A stretch of 40,787 bases of DNA from Lachnospiraceae bacterium (lineage in GTDB: Bacteria > Bacillota > Clostridia > Lachnospirales > Lachnospiraceae): positions 1 to 40,787 of the forward strand of contig JAIDPF010000061.1 of NCBI GenBank assembly GCA_029062895.1. The letters are read 5' to 3'. Numbering within the stretch: the stretch's first letter is position 1; every line of letters starts with the position of its first letter. Both the position numbers and the translations under genes were made by a program. The notes under the pieces were generated by a model, which did no database searches, was not told where the DNA came from, and saw only the letters and a list, made by a program, of their open reading frames with translations. Of this stretch, positions 16,288 through 25,304 are shown in pieces.

Positions 16288-16830
16288 TTATGCCTGTGCA
16301 AACGGCATATTAAATAATCTCAATAACTCTCGTGCCTCTTCATCTGTCTTAGCTGTCGTTACGATGATAACATCCATACCTCTGATCTTGTCGATCTTAT
16401 CATACTCAACTTCAGGAAAGATCAGCTGCTCTTTGATACCCAGAGCATAATTGCCTCGTCCGTCAAATCCGTTGGGATTCACCCCTCTGAAGTCACGGAC
16501 ACGGGGCAGTGCAAGATTGACCAGTCTGTCAAGGAATTCGTACATCTTCTCACCACGAAGCGTCGTCTTGCATCCGATAGCAAGACCCTCTCTGATCTTG
16601 AAGTTCGCAATGGAATTCTTTGCTCTTGTAACAACTGCCTTCTGACCTGTGATCAGTTCCATATCTGCAACAGCTGCATCCAAAATCTTAGCATTTTCCT
16701 TTGCTTCTCCTACACGCATATTGACAACGATTTTATCAATCTTTGGGATTTCCATTACATTCTTATATCCGAACTTCTTTGTCATGGCATCCATGATTTC
16801 GTTCTTATATACATCTTTTAATCTACTCAA
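16288..16830 (-). CDS. rplE: 50S ribosomal protein L5
   Basis: L5 binds 5S rRNA and contacts P-site tRNA. The 180-residue product contains [33 protein letters not shown]-type sequence ([20 protein letters not shown]), [20 protein letters not shown] and [18 protein letters not shown]. It follows rplX after 23 bp. Confidence 0.98.
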   Translation of the reverse strand: MSRLKDVYKNEIMDAMTKKFGYKNVMEIPKIDKIVVNMRVGEAKENAKILDAAVADMELITGQKAVVTRAKNSIANFKIREGLAIGCKTTLRGEKMYEFLDRLVNLALPRVRDFRGVNPNGFDGRGNYALGIKEQLIFPEVEYDKIDKIRGMDVIIVTTAKTDEEARELLRLFNMPFAQA

Positions 16831-16853
16831 TGTCTTCGGCCTCCTTCCCTGTC

Positions 16854-17168
16854 CTAATCAATCACATCGCCGGTTGATTTTGCAATACGTACCTTCTTGC
16901 CATCAACAACCTTGAATCCGATCCTTGTGGGAGTCCCCTTATGAACATACATTACATTGGAAATATCAATCGGGGCTTCCTTCTCTATGATACCGCCTGT
17001 CTGGTTTGCCATAGAAGGTTTGGAATGCTTCTTTACCATGTTGATGCCTTCAACAAGCACTTTGCCGTTCTTCGCATCAACTGAAATCACCTTTCCGTCT
17101 TTGCCCTTGCCATTTTTCACGCTGCCGGTAATCACTCTTACCGTATCGCCTTTTTTAATCTTATTCAT
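16854..17168 (-). CDS. rplX: 50S ribosomal protein L24
   Basis: L24 initiates 50S assembly near the exit tunnel. The 104-residue product begins with a KOW motif, [20 protein letters not shown], followed by [13 protein letters not shown] and [15 protein letters not shown]. It lies 15 bp after rplN. Confidence 0.98.
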   Translation of the reverse strand: MNKIKKGDTVRVITGSVKNGKGKDGKVISVDAKNGKVLVEGINMVKKHSKPSMANQTGGIIEKEAPIDISNVMYVHKGTPTRIGFKVVDGKKVRIAKSTGDVID

Positions 17169-17183
17169 CTGAAAGGCACCTCC

Positions 17184-17552
17184 TTATAATACTTCGGGAG
17201 CCAGAGAAACGATCTTCATAAACTGTTTCTCACGAAGCTCTCTTGCTACCGGTCCAAAGATACGGGTTCCTCTCGGAGTCTTATCATCCTTGATGATAAC
17301 AGCAGCATTTTCGTCAAATTTAATATAGGAACCATCCTTACGACGGGCACCCTTTACACTGCGTACAACAACTGCCTTAACGACATCGCCTTTTTTAACA
17401 ACGCCGCCGGGTGTTGCATCTTTTACCGTAGCTACGATCACATCGCCAATATTTGCGTATCTTCTGGTGGAACCACCGGAAACACGGATACACAAAATTT
17501 CTTTAGCGCCTGTATTGTCAGCAACTTTCAGTCTGCTTTCTTGTTGTATCAT
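17184..17552 (-). CDS. rplN: 50S ribosomal protein L14
   Basis: L14 forms an intersubunit bridge. The 122-residue product starts [20 protein letters not shown] and ends with [35 protein letters not shown] lies in between. The match to L14 is full-length. Confidence 0.98.
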   Translation of the reverse strand: MIQQESRLKVADNTGAKEILCIRVSGGSTRRYANIGDVIVATVKDATPGGVVKKGDVVKAVVVRSVKGARRKDGSYIKFDENAAVIIKDDKTPRGTRIFGPVARELREKQFMKIVSLAPEVL

Positions 17553-17588
17553 GCCTATTCTCCTTCCAATAAAATCATCAACCTACTT

Positions 17589-17852
17589 TTATTTTGCTTT
17601 CTCTACGATCTCAACAAGTCTCCATCTCTTATCTTTAGAAAGAGGTCTTGTTTCAGCAACTTTGACGATATCTCCGATATGAGCATCATTGTTCTCATCG
17701 TGAGCCTTCAGCTTATATGTTCTCTTTACAATCTTGTTATAAAGAGGATGCTTTACATGATTCTCCACTGCAACGGTGATCGTCTTCTGCATTTTATCAC
17801 TGGTAACTTTACCGACACGTGTTTTTCTTAAATTTCTCTCTTCCACGATCAT
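17589..17852 (-). CDS. rpsQ: 30S ribosomal protein S17
   Basis: S17 is a primary 16S rRNA-binding protein with an OB fold. The 87-residue product contains [40 protein letters not shown] and [20 protein letters not shown]. It lies 36 bp upstream of rplN and 72 bp after rpmC; the latter gap holds a hairpin. Confidence 0.98.
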   Translation of the reverse strand: MIVEERNLRKTRVGKVTSDKMQKTITVAVENHVKHPLYNKIVKRTYKLKAHDENNDAHIGDIVKVAETRPLSKDKRWRLVEIVEKAK

Positions 17853-17898
17853 TAACTCCTTTCTCAGCCATTTTCTCCACTCTACTTCATAGCCTTCA

Positions 17899-17919
17899 AA
17901 TTAACGCTTTGCGTTAATT
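17899..17919 (-). other. Intra-operon hairpin with AACGC/GCGTT core (rpmC-rpsQ gap)
   Basis: AATTAACGC and GCGTTAATT form a perfect 9-bp stem with a TTT loop, five bases after the rpmC stop. Confidence 0.65.
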
Positions 17920-17924
17920 CCATT

Positions 17925-18134
17925 TTAGGCTTCCGCTTTGCTCTTCACATTGATAACCGTCTGAATCCTTGCGATGTTCTTACGAACTTCCTTGATCCGG
18001 GATGTGTTATCCAACTGATTGGTGGCATTTTGAAATCTCAGATTGAAAAGTTCTTTCTTGGCAGCTACCAATTCCTGATTCAACTCTGCTGCTGACTTTG
18101 CATTCAGCTCTTCAACATATTTTTTAGTTTTCAT
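17925..18134 (-). CDS. rpmC: 50S ribosomal protein L29
   Basis: L29 sits at the exit tunnel and helps bind trigger factor and SRP. The 69-residue helical product contains [20 protein letters not shown] and [20 protein letters not shown], typical of L29. Its start overlaps the rplP stop by 11 bp, indicating coupled translation. Confidence 0.97.
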   Translation of the reverse strand: MKTKKYVEELNAKSAAELNQELVAAKKELFNLRFQNATNQLDNTSRIKEVRKNIARIQTVINVKSKAEA

Positions 18135-18561
18135 TCGCTACACCGCCTTCCAAATCTGCTTTGGAAACAATCTTACACTTACAAGGAAGCTTGTGCGTAG
18201 CAAGACGCAGCGCCTCTCTTGCTGTTTCCTCCGGTACTCCTGCGATTTCAAACATCACGCGTCCGGGTTTTACAACTGCCACCCAATATTCCAATGTTCC
18301 TTTACCGGAACCCATTCGGGTTTCAGCAGGTTTTGTGGTAACCGGCTTATCCGGGAAAATCTTGATCCAAACACGACCGCCACGCTTGATATAACGAGTC
18401 ATGGCAACACGGGCTGCTTCGATCTGGTTTGATTTGATCCAGCAGGGCTCTGTTGCAACAATACCATACTCACCATAAGTGATTGTATTACCTCTTGTCG
18501 CCTTACCGGCCATTGTTCCACGAAACTGTTTACGACGTTTCACTCTTTTAGGCATTAACAT
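18124..18561 (-). CDS. rplP: 50S ribosomal protein L16
   Basis: L16 shapes the A-site tRNA binding region. The 145-residue product contains [26 protein letters not shown]-equivalent [14 protein letters not shown], and GMGSGKG-type [18 protein letters not shown]. Two ATGs lie two codons apart. The first overlaps the rpsC stop as TAATG and has AAGGGAG nine bases before it, so 18561 is chosen. Confidence 0.97.
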   Translation of the reverse strand: MLMPKRVKRRKQFRGTMAGKATRGNTITYGEYGIVATEPCWIKSNQIEAARVAMTRYIKRGGRVWIKIFPDKPVTTKPAETRMGSGKGTLEYWVAVVKPGRVMFEIAGVPEETAREALRLATHKLPCKCKIVSKADLEGGVANEN

Positions 18562-19271
18562 TATTTATCGCTCCCTTCCTTGGATGCAGCGCCTTCCTTC
18601 GCATCCGTATTTCCCTTAGTCGGAAGTACCTCACCTCTGTAGATCCATACCTTTACGCCAATCTTGCCGTAGGTAGTATCTGCTTCAGCGAATCCATAAT
18701 CAATATCTGCACGAAGTGTCTGCAGGGGGATAGTCCCTTCACTGTAGAACTCTGTACGTGCCATATCAGCTCCACCAAGACGCCCTGATACAGATGCCTT
18801 GATACCCATTGCACCGGAGATGCTGTTACCTCTGTTATCTTTCTTCATCGTCCTTGTCATACAAGACTTGATCGCACGTCTGAAAGATACACGGTTCTCC
18901 AACTGCTGCGCAATATTCTCAGCAACAAGCTGCGCGTCTGCATCCGGCTTTTTGATCTCCTGCACATCCAGACTGATCTCTTTTCTTCCGATCAGCTTCT
19001 GAAGCTCTTTCTTAGTTGCTTCGATGCCGGTACCGCCTTTACCGATTACAACACCTGGCTTCTGTGTATTTACTACTACTTCCACCTTTTCTGCTTTTCT
19101 AAGAATTTCGATCTTGGAAACTCCTGCAGCATAAAGCTTTTTCTTCAAAAACTTTCTGATATTGTAATCCTCAACAAGGTAATCTGCAAATTTATCCTCT
19201 GCGTACCACTTGGAGTCCCAGTCTTTAATAATACCAACTCTTAAGCCATGCGGATTAACTTTCTGTCCCAT
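18561..19271 (-). CDS. rpsC: 30S ribosomal protein S3
   Basis: S3 forms the mRNA entry channel. The 236-residue product starts [20 protein letters not shown], has the KH-domain GXXG region [18 protein letters not shown] and the C-terminal-domain sequence [21 protein letters not shown] short Ala/Glu/Lys-rich tail follows [12 protein letters not shown]. It lies two bases after rplV and overlaps rplP by one base. Confidence 0.98.
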   Translation of the reverse strand: MGQKVNPHGLRVGIIKDWDSKWYAEDKFADYLVEDYNIRKFLKKKLYAAGVSKIEILRKAEKVEVVVNTQKPGVVIGKGGTGIEATKKELQKLIGRKEISLDVQEIKKPDADAQLVAENIAQQLENRVSFRRAIKSCMTRTMKKDNRGNSISGAMGIKASVSGRLGGADMARTEFYSEGTIPLQTLRADIDYGFAEADTTYGKIGVKVWIYRGEVLPTKGNTDAKEGAASKEGSDK

Positions 19272-19273
19272 AC

Positions 19274-19669
19274 TTACTTAGCTCCTTTCTCATCAAGAAT
19301 GATGGTGATGTGGCTTACTCTCTTCTCGATCCTATAAGCACGTCCCTGCGCTCTGGGATGAATCCTCTTCATCGTCGGTCCCTTATCTGCGTAACATTCT
19401 GCGATATAAAGGTTCTCCGGATTCATTCCGTTATTGTTTTCCGCGTTTGCGATTGCGGAATCAAGCAGCTTCTTAATGATGCTGGATGCATATCTTGGAT
19501 TATATTCCAAGATCGCCTTAGCCGTAGCAACATCTTTGCCCCTGATCGCGTCAAGTACAAAGCATGCCTTCTGTACAGAAACCCTTGCATAAGATAACTT
19601 TGCGGAGGGTCTTGTATCTTTGATCGCGTTTCTTTCTCTCTTAATCTGAGATCTATGTCCTTTCGCCAT
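19274..19669 (-). CDS. rplV: 50S ribosomal protein L22
   Basis: L22 extends a loop into the exit tunnel. The 131-residue product contains [40 protein letters not shown], and the tunnel hairpin [20 protein letters not shown]. It is somewhat longer than the usual 110-115 residues because of a basic N-terminal segment. It sits between rpsS and rpsC. Confidence 0.97.
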   Translation of the reverse strand: MAKGHRSQIKRERNAIKDTRPSAKLSYARVSVQKACFVLDAIRGKDVATAKAILEYNPRYASSIIKKLLDSAIANAENNNGMNPENLYIAECYADKGPTMKRIHPRAQGRAYRIEKRVSHITIILDEKGAK

Positions 19670-19689
19670 AGTTCATTCCTCCTATCTGA

Positions 19690-19971
19690 TTATCTAACCT
19701 TAGATTTCTTATCGTCTTTACCATGTCCCCTGAAGGTTCTGGTGGCAACAAACTCACCGAGCTTATGTCCAACCATATCTTCTGTTATATATACAGGCAC
19801 ATGCTTCCGTCCGTCATGAACTGCAATTGTGTGTCCCACGAATGAAGGGAAAATTGTAGAACGACGAGACCATGTCTTGATTGCCTGTTTCTTACCTGAT
19901 GCATTCATCTTGTCAACTGCTTTCAGCAGGCTTTCATCTGCAAAAGGTCCTTTTTTTAATGATCTTGCCAT
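19690..19971 (-). CDS. rpsS: 30S ribosomal protein S19
   Basis: S19 pairs with S13 in the 30S head. The 93-residue product starts [20 protein letters not shown] and contains [20 protein letters not shown] and [17 protein letters not shown], diagnostic for S19. It lies 50 bp after rplB and 20 bp before rplV. Confidence 0.98.
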   Translation of the reverse strand: MARSLKKGPFADESLLKAVDKMNASGKKQAIKTWSRRSTIFPSFVGHTIAVHDGRKHVPVYITEDMVGHKLGEFVATRTFRGHGKDDKKSKVR

Positions 19972-20021
19972 GATATATCTATCCTCCTTACTTGATTACG
20001 GTTATGATTTAATAGCCCAGG

Positions 20022-20864
20022 CTATTTTATGGCTCTACCGTCACGTCTTCTTACGATCAGCTTATTGGACTGCTTGTTCTTCTTTCTGGTCTTCAGACCA
20101 AGAGCAGGCTTACCCCAAGGTGTACAAGGACCGGGACGACCGATGCTTGTCTTTCCTTCACCACCACCGTGCGGATGGTCATTCGGGTTCATAACGGAAC
20201 CACGAACGGTAGGTCTGATGCCCATGTGACGTTTACGGCCTGCTTTACCGTAATTGATAAGGTTGTGATCACCGTTGCCGATGACACCGATGCTTGCGCG
20301 GCACTCGATCGGAACCATTCTCATCTCACCGGAAGGAAGTCTGAGTGTTGCGTACTTGCCTTCCTTTGCCATCAGCTGCGCGCTGTTGCCTGCGGAACGA
20401 ACCATCTGTCCGCCCTTACCCGGCAGGAGCTCGATGTTATGGACCAATGTACCAACAGGAATAGCGGAAAGCGGAAGACAGTTGCCGACCTTGATTTCTG
20501 CTGTCGGTCCGTTCATTACCTTCATACCATCCTTCAATCCTTCCGGAGCAAGGATATATGCTTTCTCACCGTCTGCATAGCAGATCAACGCAATGTTAGC
20601 TGTTCTGTTCGGATCATATTCGATTCCAACCACTTTTGCCGGAATACCATCCTTGAGTCTCTTAAAATCGATGACTCTGTATTTCTGTCTGTTGCCGCCG
20701 CCATGATGTCTGACAGTGATCTTTCCCTGATTATTACGTCCGGCAGTCTTTGCCTTGGATACACACAAGGATTTCTCCGGTGTACTCTTCGTAATCTCTG
20801 AGAAATCAGAACCTGTCATGTGTCTTCTTGACGGTGTATATGGGTTATATGATTTAATTCCCAT
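20022..20864 (-). CDS. rplB: 50S ribosomal protein L2
   Basis: L2 is essential for subunit association and peptidyl transfer. The 280-residue product starts [20 protein letters not shown] and contains [32 protein letters not shown] and the key histidine region [15 protein letters not shown]. It ends with a basic tail. A 64-bp gap separates it from rplW. Confidence 0.98.
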   Translation of the reverse strand: MGIKSYNPYTPSRRHMTGSDFSEITKSTPEKSLCVSKAKTAGRNNQGKITVRHHGGGNRQKYRVIDFKRLKDGIPAKVVGIEYDPNRTANIALICYADGEKAYILAPEGLKDGMKVMNGPTAEIKVGNCLPLSAIPVGTLVHNIELLPGKGGQMVRSAGNSAQLMAKEGKYATLRLPSGEMRMVPIECRASIGVIGNGDHNLINYGKAGRKRHMGIRPTVRGSVMNPNDHPHGGGEGKTSIGRPGPCTPWGKPALGLKTRKKNKQSNKLIVRRRDGRAIK

Positions 20865-20928
20865 GACTTATTTCTCCTTTTCTATTCACTATTTATTATC
20901 ACACTTTGGTTGTGTTTATTTTTGGCTC

Positions 20929-21240
20929 TTACAGTCCGGAGAAGATCTCTATATCCTTACTGTCCGCCGTAAGCTGTACGATCGCCTTCTTGGTCTTCGC
21001 CGTTCTTCCGCTTACGAGCTTGCCATTGCTGTTACGTCTTTTGATCTTGCCATCCTGATTCAATGTGTTGACCTTTGCAACCTTGACTCCGTCGAACATC
21101 TTCTCGACCGCTTCCTTGATCATGGTCTTATTTGCTTCCGGATGTACCAGGAAAGTATATTTCTTCTCAGCCATACCAGACATACTCTTTTCTGTTACCA
21201 GCGGCTTAAGAATTACGTCATAATACTGAATTGCTGCCAT
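20929..21240 (-). CDS. rplW: 50S ribosomal protein L23
   Basis: L23 is the exit-site docking protein for trigger factor and SRP. The 103-residue product contains [40 protein letters not shown] and [13 protein letters not shown]. Its ATG directly follows the rplD stop codon with no gap, so translation is coupled. Confidence 0.97.
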   Translation of the reverse strand: MAAIQYYDVILKPLVTEKSMSGMAEKKYTFLVHPEANKTMIKEAVEKMFDGVKVAKVNTLNQDGKIKRRNSNGKLVSGRTAKTKKAIVQLTADSKDIEIFSGL

Positions 21241-21861
21241 TTATGCGTACACCTCCTCAATGGTTGCGACTGCTGCCTTTGTCAGTACAACAGTGCCTGC
21301 GTTCATTACATCATATACATTGATCGTATTGGTCAGTGCAGTCTTAGCATCCGGGATATTTCTTGCGGAAAGGATCACGTTATCATCCTTCTCATTTAAT
21401 ACCACCAACGCCTTTTCTGCTTTGATGTTCTTTAAGATCTGGACAAATGCCTTTGTCTTGATCTCATCCATCTTCAGCTCATCCACCACGATCAGTTTCT
21501 GATCCTGAACTTTACTTGTCAGTGCGGATTTCAGAGCTGCTCTCTTTTCCTTCTTGTTCATCTTAAAGGAATAATCTCTCGGTACGGGAGCAAATACAAC
21601 TCCGCCACCCTTCCACTGCGGTGCTCTGATGGAGCCCTGTCTTGCATGACCTGTTCCTTTCTGTCTCCAGGGCTTCCTTCCGCCACCGGATACTTCGGAA
21701 CGTGTCTTTGCCTTCTGCGTTCCCTGACGCTTATTTGCAAGCTGCTGTACAACTGCCAAGTGGACTAAATGTTCATTGATCTCAACGCCAAATATTTCAT
21801 CACTTAAGTCGATTGTACCAACTTCTTTGCCTTCCATATTAACAACTGATACTTTTGCCAT
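21241..21861 (-). CDS. rplD: 50S ribosomal protein L4
   Basis: L4 lines the exit tunnel; in E. coli it also represses the S10 operon, which is not established for this group. The 206-residue product starts MAKVSVVNMEGKEVGTIDLS and contains RQGTQKAKTRSEVSGGGRKP and QKGTGHARQGSIRAPQWKGG. An in-frame ATG seven codons upstream overlaps the AAAGGAGG site, so 21861 is preferred. It lies 26 bp after rplC. Confidence 0.97.
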   Translation of the reverse strand: MAKVSVVNMEGKEVGTIDLSDEIFGVEINEHLVHLAVVQQLANKRQGTQKAKTRSEVSGGGRKPWRQKGTGHARQGSIRAPQWKGGGVVFAPVPRDYSFKMNKKEKRAALKSALTSKVQDQKLIVVDELKMDEIKTKAFVQILKNIKAEKALVVLNEKDDNVILSARNIPDAKTALTNTINVYDVMNAGTVVLTKAAVATIEEVYA

Positions 21862-21887
21862 TGTTAGTAGTCCTCCTTTCAACCAAC

Positions 21888-22571
21888 TTAAGCTTCTACC
21901 TTAGTGGTTTCTTTTATTGTTACTAATGCTTTCTTCGGTCCGGGTACTGCGCCCTTTACCAGAAGAAGATTCTTCTCAGCATCAACTCTGACAACTTCAA
22001 GATTCTTCACTGTGATTGCCTCGCAACCCATATGTCCGGGCATCTTCTTGCCCTTAAATACACGGCTCGGACTGGAACATGCTCCGTTGGAACCGGCATG
22101 GCGGTGATACTTGGAACCATGCGCCATCGGTCCTCTGGACTGGCCATGTCTCTTGATGGCACCCTGAAAACCTTTTCCCTTGGAAATCGCGGAAGCATCG
22201 ATCTTATCGCCTACCTCGAAGATATCCGCTTTGATCTCCTGAGCCAATGTATATTCCTCAGCATTTTCAAATTTAAACTCTCTCACATATCTCTTTGCGG
22301 AAACGCCGGCTTTCTTAAAATGTCCCTGCTGGGGCTTATTCACTCCATGACGGTGAACCACTTCCTTCTTACCAGCCTTATCCTTATTAACGATCTTTTC
22401 CTTTTTATCAACGAAGCCAACCTGTACTGCGCTGTAACCATCGTTCTCAACCGTTTTGATCTGTGTTACGTAACAGGGACCTGCCTGAAGCACCGTAACA
22501 GGAATCAACATTCCGTCTTCGTTAAAGATCTGTGTCATACCGACCTTTGTTGCTAAAATTGCTTTCTTCAT
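21888..22571 (-). CDS. rplC: 50S ribosomal protein L3
   Basis: L3 is an early assembly protein near the peptidyl transferase centre. The 227-residue product starts [20 protein letters not shown] and contains [20 protein letters not shown] and [17 protein letters not shown], both diagnostic. An open frame continues 28 codons upstream, but only ATG 22571 is consistent with the family start and with AAAGGAG 13 bases before it. The 199-bp gap after rpsJ contains a double hairpin (22600-22656). Confidence 0.97.
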   Translation of the reverse strand: MKKAILATKVGMTQIFNEDGMLIPVTVLQAGPCYVTQIKTVENDGYSAVQVGFVDKKEKIVNKDKAGKKEVVHRHGVNKPQQGHFKKAGVSAKRYVREFKFENAEEYTLAQEIKADIFEVGDKIDASAISKGKGFQGAIKRHGQSRGPMAHGSKYHRHAGSNGACSSPSRVFKGKKMPGHMGCEAITVKNLEVVRVDAEKNLLLVKGAVPGPKKALVTIKETTKVEA

Positions 22572-22599
22572 TCTACAACCTTTACTCCTTTCTAAGTCC

Positions 22600-22656
22600 G
22601 CGAATTGGCATTCTGCGTAAATTCGCAGTTGAAAACCACATTTCTTTGTTTTCAAC
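22600..22656 (-). repeat. Double hairpin in the rplC leader
   Basis: Two stem-loops lie side by side: GTTGAAAAC/GTTTTCAAC (22628-22636 with 22648-22656) and GCGAATT/AATTCGC (22600-22606 with 22620-22626). The same paired arrangement recurs before asnS at 28768-28823, in the same orientation relative to the gene. Confidence 0.65.
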
Positions 22657-22770
22657 TTTCCTTGTTTTTTCCACTAAAGCGGTATGGATTTCTGTCATCG
22701 CGGTTTGCTGTGACTGACGATCTGCAGTCCTCCATACATAAAGTTAGCAGAGGTTTCGTTTTAAAATTTC

Positions 22771-23082
22771 TTATTTCATTTTTACATCTACATAGACACC
22801 CGCAGGAATATCCATCTTCTGCAAAGACTCTACGATCTTCTGGGAAGGATTAAGGATATCAATCATCCTCTTATGGGTTCTCTGCTCAAACTGCTCTCTG
22901 GAATCCTTGTACTTATGAACAGCACGCAGGATCGTAACCACTTCCTTCTTTGTAGGAAGAGGAACCGGACCGCTTGTCTCCCCACCGTTCTTCCTCACTG
23001 CCTCGATAATCTTCTTTGCTGATGCATCAACCAACTGATGATCATACGCTTTTAATGTGACTCTCATTTTCTGACTTGCCAT
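22771..23082 (-). CDS. rpsJ: 30S ribosomal protein S10
   Basis: S10 is a 30S head protein that also serves as NusE in antitermination. The 103-residue product starts [20 protein letters not shown] and contains [33 protein letters not shown] and the end [11 protein letters not shown]. The open frame runs 15 codons further upstream across the GGAGG site, so 23082 is the start. It heads the S10 operon, behind a promoter at 23355-23383 and a leader of about 265 nt. Confidence 0.97.
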   Translation of the reverse strand: MASQKMRVTLKAYDHQLVDASAKKIIEAVRKNGGETSGPVPLPTKKEVVTILRAVHKYKDSREQFEQRTHKRMIDILNPSQKIVESLQKMDIPAGVYVDVKMK

Positions 23083-23350
23083 AAAAAAAGTCGCCTCCTT
23101 TTCGTACTTTGTTTTCAAGCACGACAAGCTTGGTGACTGTACACTTTCCCGTGTGTGTCCTGAACTTCCAGAGCCTTAACTCACACGTCGTTTCTGCTTT
23201 TTGCAGACTGTCTAAGCATTGTACAGTGACTTGTCGTCAATATTATCGGCGGATAACCTATCCGCCACTGACATTCGCTCCACGGAAAACCTGTTATGGC
23301 TTTCGCCGTAACAGCAACCTCACGCTTCATAGCTATCATGCCACAGCAAT
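23083..23350 (-). promoter_or_regulatory. Structured leader of the S10 operon
   Basis: There is no gene here. Stems seen are CTGTTATGGC/GCCGTAACAG (23291-23314), GGCGGATA/TATCCGCC (23248-23266) and TCTGC/GCAGA (23193-23207). A long-range pair joins CGACAAG plus TGACTGTACA (23122-23143) with TGTACAGTGACTTGTCG (23220-23236). The long-range stem encloses about 75 nt just before the ribosome site, a layout suited to autogenous control. The ligand is unknown. Confidence 0.55.
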
Positions 23351-23354
23351 AGAT

Positions 23355-23383
23355 AGTATAAATGATAACTTTTCAAAATGCAA
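23355..23383 (-). promoter_or_regulatory. Promoter of the S10 operon
   Basis: The minus strand reads TTGCAT (23378-23383), 17 bp, TATACT (23355-23360). The boxes and spacing are identical to the rpmJ promoter. It lies between the putP terminator and the S10 leader. Confidence 0.78.
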
Positions 23384-23436
23384 GCACTTTTTTTGAAACT
23401 ATGCAAAAATCTTGAAAAAAATTGAAAATCCAAAAG

Positions 23437-23462
23437 AAAAATGCCTATTTTCAGGCATTTTT
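23437..23462 (-). terminator. Terminator of putP
   Basis: AAAAATGCCT and AGGCATTTTT form a 10-bp stem with a six-base loop 24 bp beyond the putP stop, with a U-rich 3' arm. It isolates putP from the S10 operon. Confidence 0.85.
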
Positions 23463-23486
23463 CCATGTGGGCTTTATCACTTTTTC

Positions 23487-25037
23487 TCACTCTACATTTT
23501 TGACTTCTTCAAATTCCTTTACGATCTCCTCTGATGGAGGCGGCGTTAAAAGGCTGACTACCACGATGCAGATCAGGCTGAGCGGAAAACCTACTGCCAA
23601 AGAGTATAACCCTGTTGCAGAACCAAGGGTAACGAGTCCCTCTGTTCCTTGAATCATCGGTATATAATCCCATACGATCACAGTCAGAGCACCTGACACC
23701 AGACCGGCAACCGCGCCCGGGAAATTGGTGCGCTTCCAAAAAATCGCCATCAGCACTAATGGTCCAAAGGCTGCTCCCAGACCTGCCCATGCATTGGACA
23801 CCAGTCCCATAATAGAAGAATTCGGATCCAAAGCGATCACATATGCGATGATCGCAATGACAACAATGGTAATCCTGCTGACAACAAGAACTTTTTTGTC
23901 GTCTGCATTCTTTTTAATAATGCCTTTATAGAGATCCTCCGCAACAGCAGACGCGCTGACTAACAGCTGGGAATCCGCAGTCGACATGATCGCCGCCAGA
24001 ATGCCGCAGAGGAAAATGCCTGCGATCAGCGGCGCGTTGATTTCTTTAGTGAAAACCGCCTTGATCATTTCAATAAAGATACGTTCTTTTCCGACTTCAT
24101 CACTCATAATATAATTATAATCCATATATGCCCGGCCGATAATACCGATCACACATGCCGCTACCAAAGAAAGTGTAACCCATATAATAGCTACCGTTTT
24201 GGATTTGGTCATCTCTTTTTCATTCTTCACTGCCATAAAACGTACAATGATATGCGGCATACCAAAATATCCAAGTCCCCATGCAAGTCCGGAAATAATG
24301 CTGACCGCATTGTTACCCGCGAACATATTAAGAAATCCCGGAGCAGTTTCTGTCGTGATCCCACTTGCTGCCAGACCCGCCGTCACCGTCAGTCCATCTG
24401 CATTCATAAAGCAGACTGCGCAGACAGGCACCGCAAGAAGAGCAATCAGCATCAGGGTTCCCTGAATAAAGTCCGTCGTGCAGACCGCAAAGAATCCGCC
24501 CAAAAAGGTATAGGTAAGGATAACGATTGCGCCTATGGTCAGCGCGATGATATAGTCAATCCCAAAGATCGACTGAAACAGCTGTCCGCCTGCTGCCAGC
24601 GCGGAAGCGCAATATACCGCGAAGAAAACAACTATTATTATAGAAGAAACAGACATCAGGATCTTCTTTTTATCCCGGAACCTGTTCTCTAAAAACATGG
24701 GAATCGTCACGGAATCATTGGCCTTGATCGTATATTTTCTAAGTCTTGATGCCAGAATCAGCCAGTTTAATATGGTTCCGATCAACAATCCCAATGCAAC
24801 CCAGCCGTCGCCGCTAAGACCGGTCACAAAGATCGCACCCGGTAGCCCCATCAGCAGCCAACCGCTCATATCGGAGGCCTGTGCTGACAATGCCGCCACA
24901 AAACCACCCAGTTTTCTTCCGCCCAGGAAATAATCCTCGGCATTTTCATTTTTCTTAGAATACATTGCACCGATCGCAACCATGATAAAAAGATAAATCA
25001 CGAAGGCGACCAGTATCCACGCAGTTAAACTTGTCAT
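23487..25037 (-). CDS. putP: Sodium/proline symporter
   Basis: This is a member of the sodium:solute symporter family that imports proline with Na+. The 516-residue product has about 13 hydrophobic segments. It has the family motifs ENAEDYFLGGRKLGGFVAAL, SAQASDMSGWLLMGLPGA and VTIPMFLENRF near the N-terminus and IMSTADSQLLVSASAVAEDL in the second half, placing it with PutP rather than pantothenate or glucose symporters. It is monocistronic, with a good promoter upstream and a terminator downstream. Its presence immediately before rpsJ is a rearranged setting, because rpsL-rpsG-fusA-tuf usually precede S10. Confidence 0.93.
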   Translation of the reverse strand: MTSLTAWILVAFVIYLFIMVAIGAMYSKKNENAEDYFLGGRKLGGFVAALSAQASDMSGWLLMGLPGAIFVTGLSGDGWVALGLLIGTILNWLILASRLRKYTIKANDSVTIPMFLENRFRDKKKILMSVSSIIIVVFFAVYCASALAAGGQLFQSIFGIDYIIALTIGAIVILTYTFLGGFFAVCTTDFIQGTLMLIALLAVPVCAVCFMNADGLTVTAGLAASGITTETAPGFLNMFAGNNAVSIISGLAWGLGYFGMPHIIVRFMAVKNEKEMTKSKTVAIIWVTLSLVAACVIGIIGRAYMDYNYIMSDEVGKERIFIEMIKAVFTKEINAPLIAGIFLCGILAAIMSTADSQLLVSASAVAEDLYKGIIKKNADDKKVLVVSRITIVVIAIIAYVIALDPNSSIMGLVSNAWAGLGAAFGPLVLMAIFWKRTNFPGAVAGLVSGALTVIVWDYIPMIQGTEGLVTLGSATGLYSLAVGFPLSLICIVVVSLLTPPPSEEIVKEFEEVKNVE

Positions 25038-25115
25038 AATAACATTTACCCCTTTCTTCTTCTGCAGATATGTATGTCTCTGCTAAAAGTAGAGCCATAA
25101 ATTTCTTCAATTTAA

Positions 25116-25151
25116 AATGGCAGGGCGTTCCGCAAAGGCTCCCTTGCCATT
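25116..25151 (-). promoter_or_regulatory. Hairpin in the putP leader
   Basis: AATGGCAGGG and CCC-T-TGCCATT pair (10 bp, one bulge) around a 15-nt loop, just downstream of the putP promoter. No T-run follows. The function is unknown. Confidence 0.45.
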
Positions 25152-25162
25152 CACTGCGAGTT

Positions 25163-25191
25163 ATTATAATATATGAAGAGTGATACGTCAA
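25163..25191 (-). promoter_or_regulatory. Promoter of putP
   Basis: The minus strand reads TTGACG (25186-25191), 17 bp, TATAAT (25163-25168), close to perfect consensus. It gives a leader of about 120 nt before putP. Confidence 0.82.
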
Positions 25192-25259
25192 TCATTTTTG
25201 TATCTTACCGGTCCAGATTCAGGATGCTGAAAGTATTGCAACACAGTTTTTTTATTATG

Positions 25260-25268
25260 TGTTATAAT
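25260..25268 (+). promoter_or_regulatory. Extended -10 promoter of the methyltransferase gene
   Basis: TGTTATAAT (TG, one base, TATAAT at 25263-25268) lies 37 bp before the ATG. A TTGCAA upstream is 21 bp away, too far for a normal -35 box. Confidence 0.5.
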
Positions 25269-25304
25269 TTGTTAAGTGTAATATATATTAAGGAGAAAAT
25301 CATC

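Noticed and set aside
20169-20801. A 210-codon plus-strand frame antisense to rplB
   Set aside because: It mirrors the highly constrained L2 gene and has no start signals or family resemblance.
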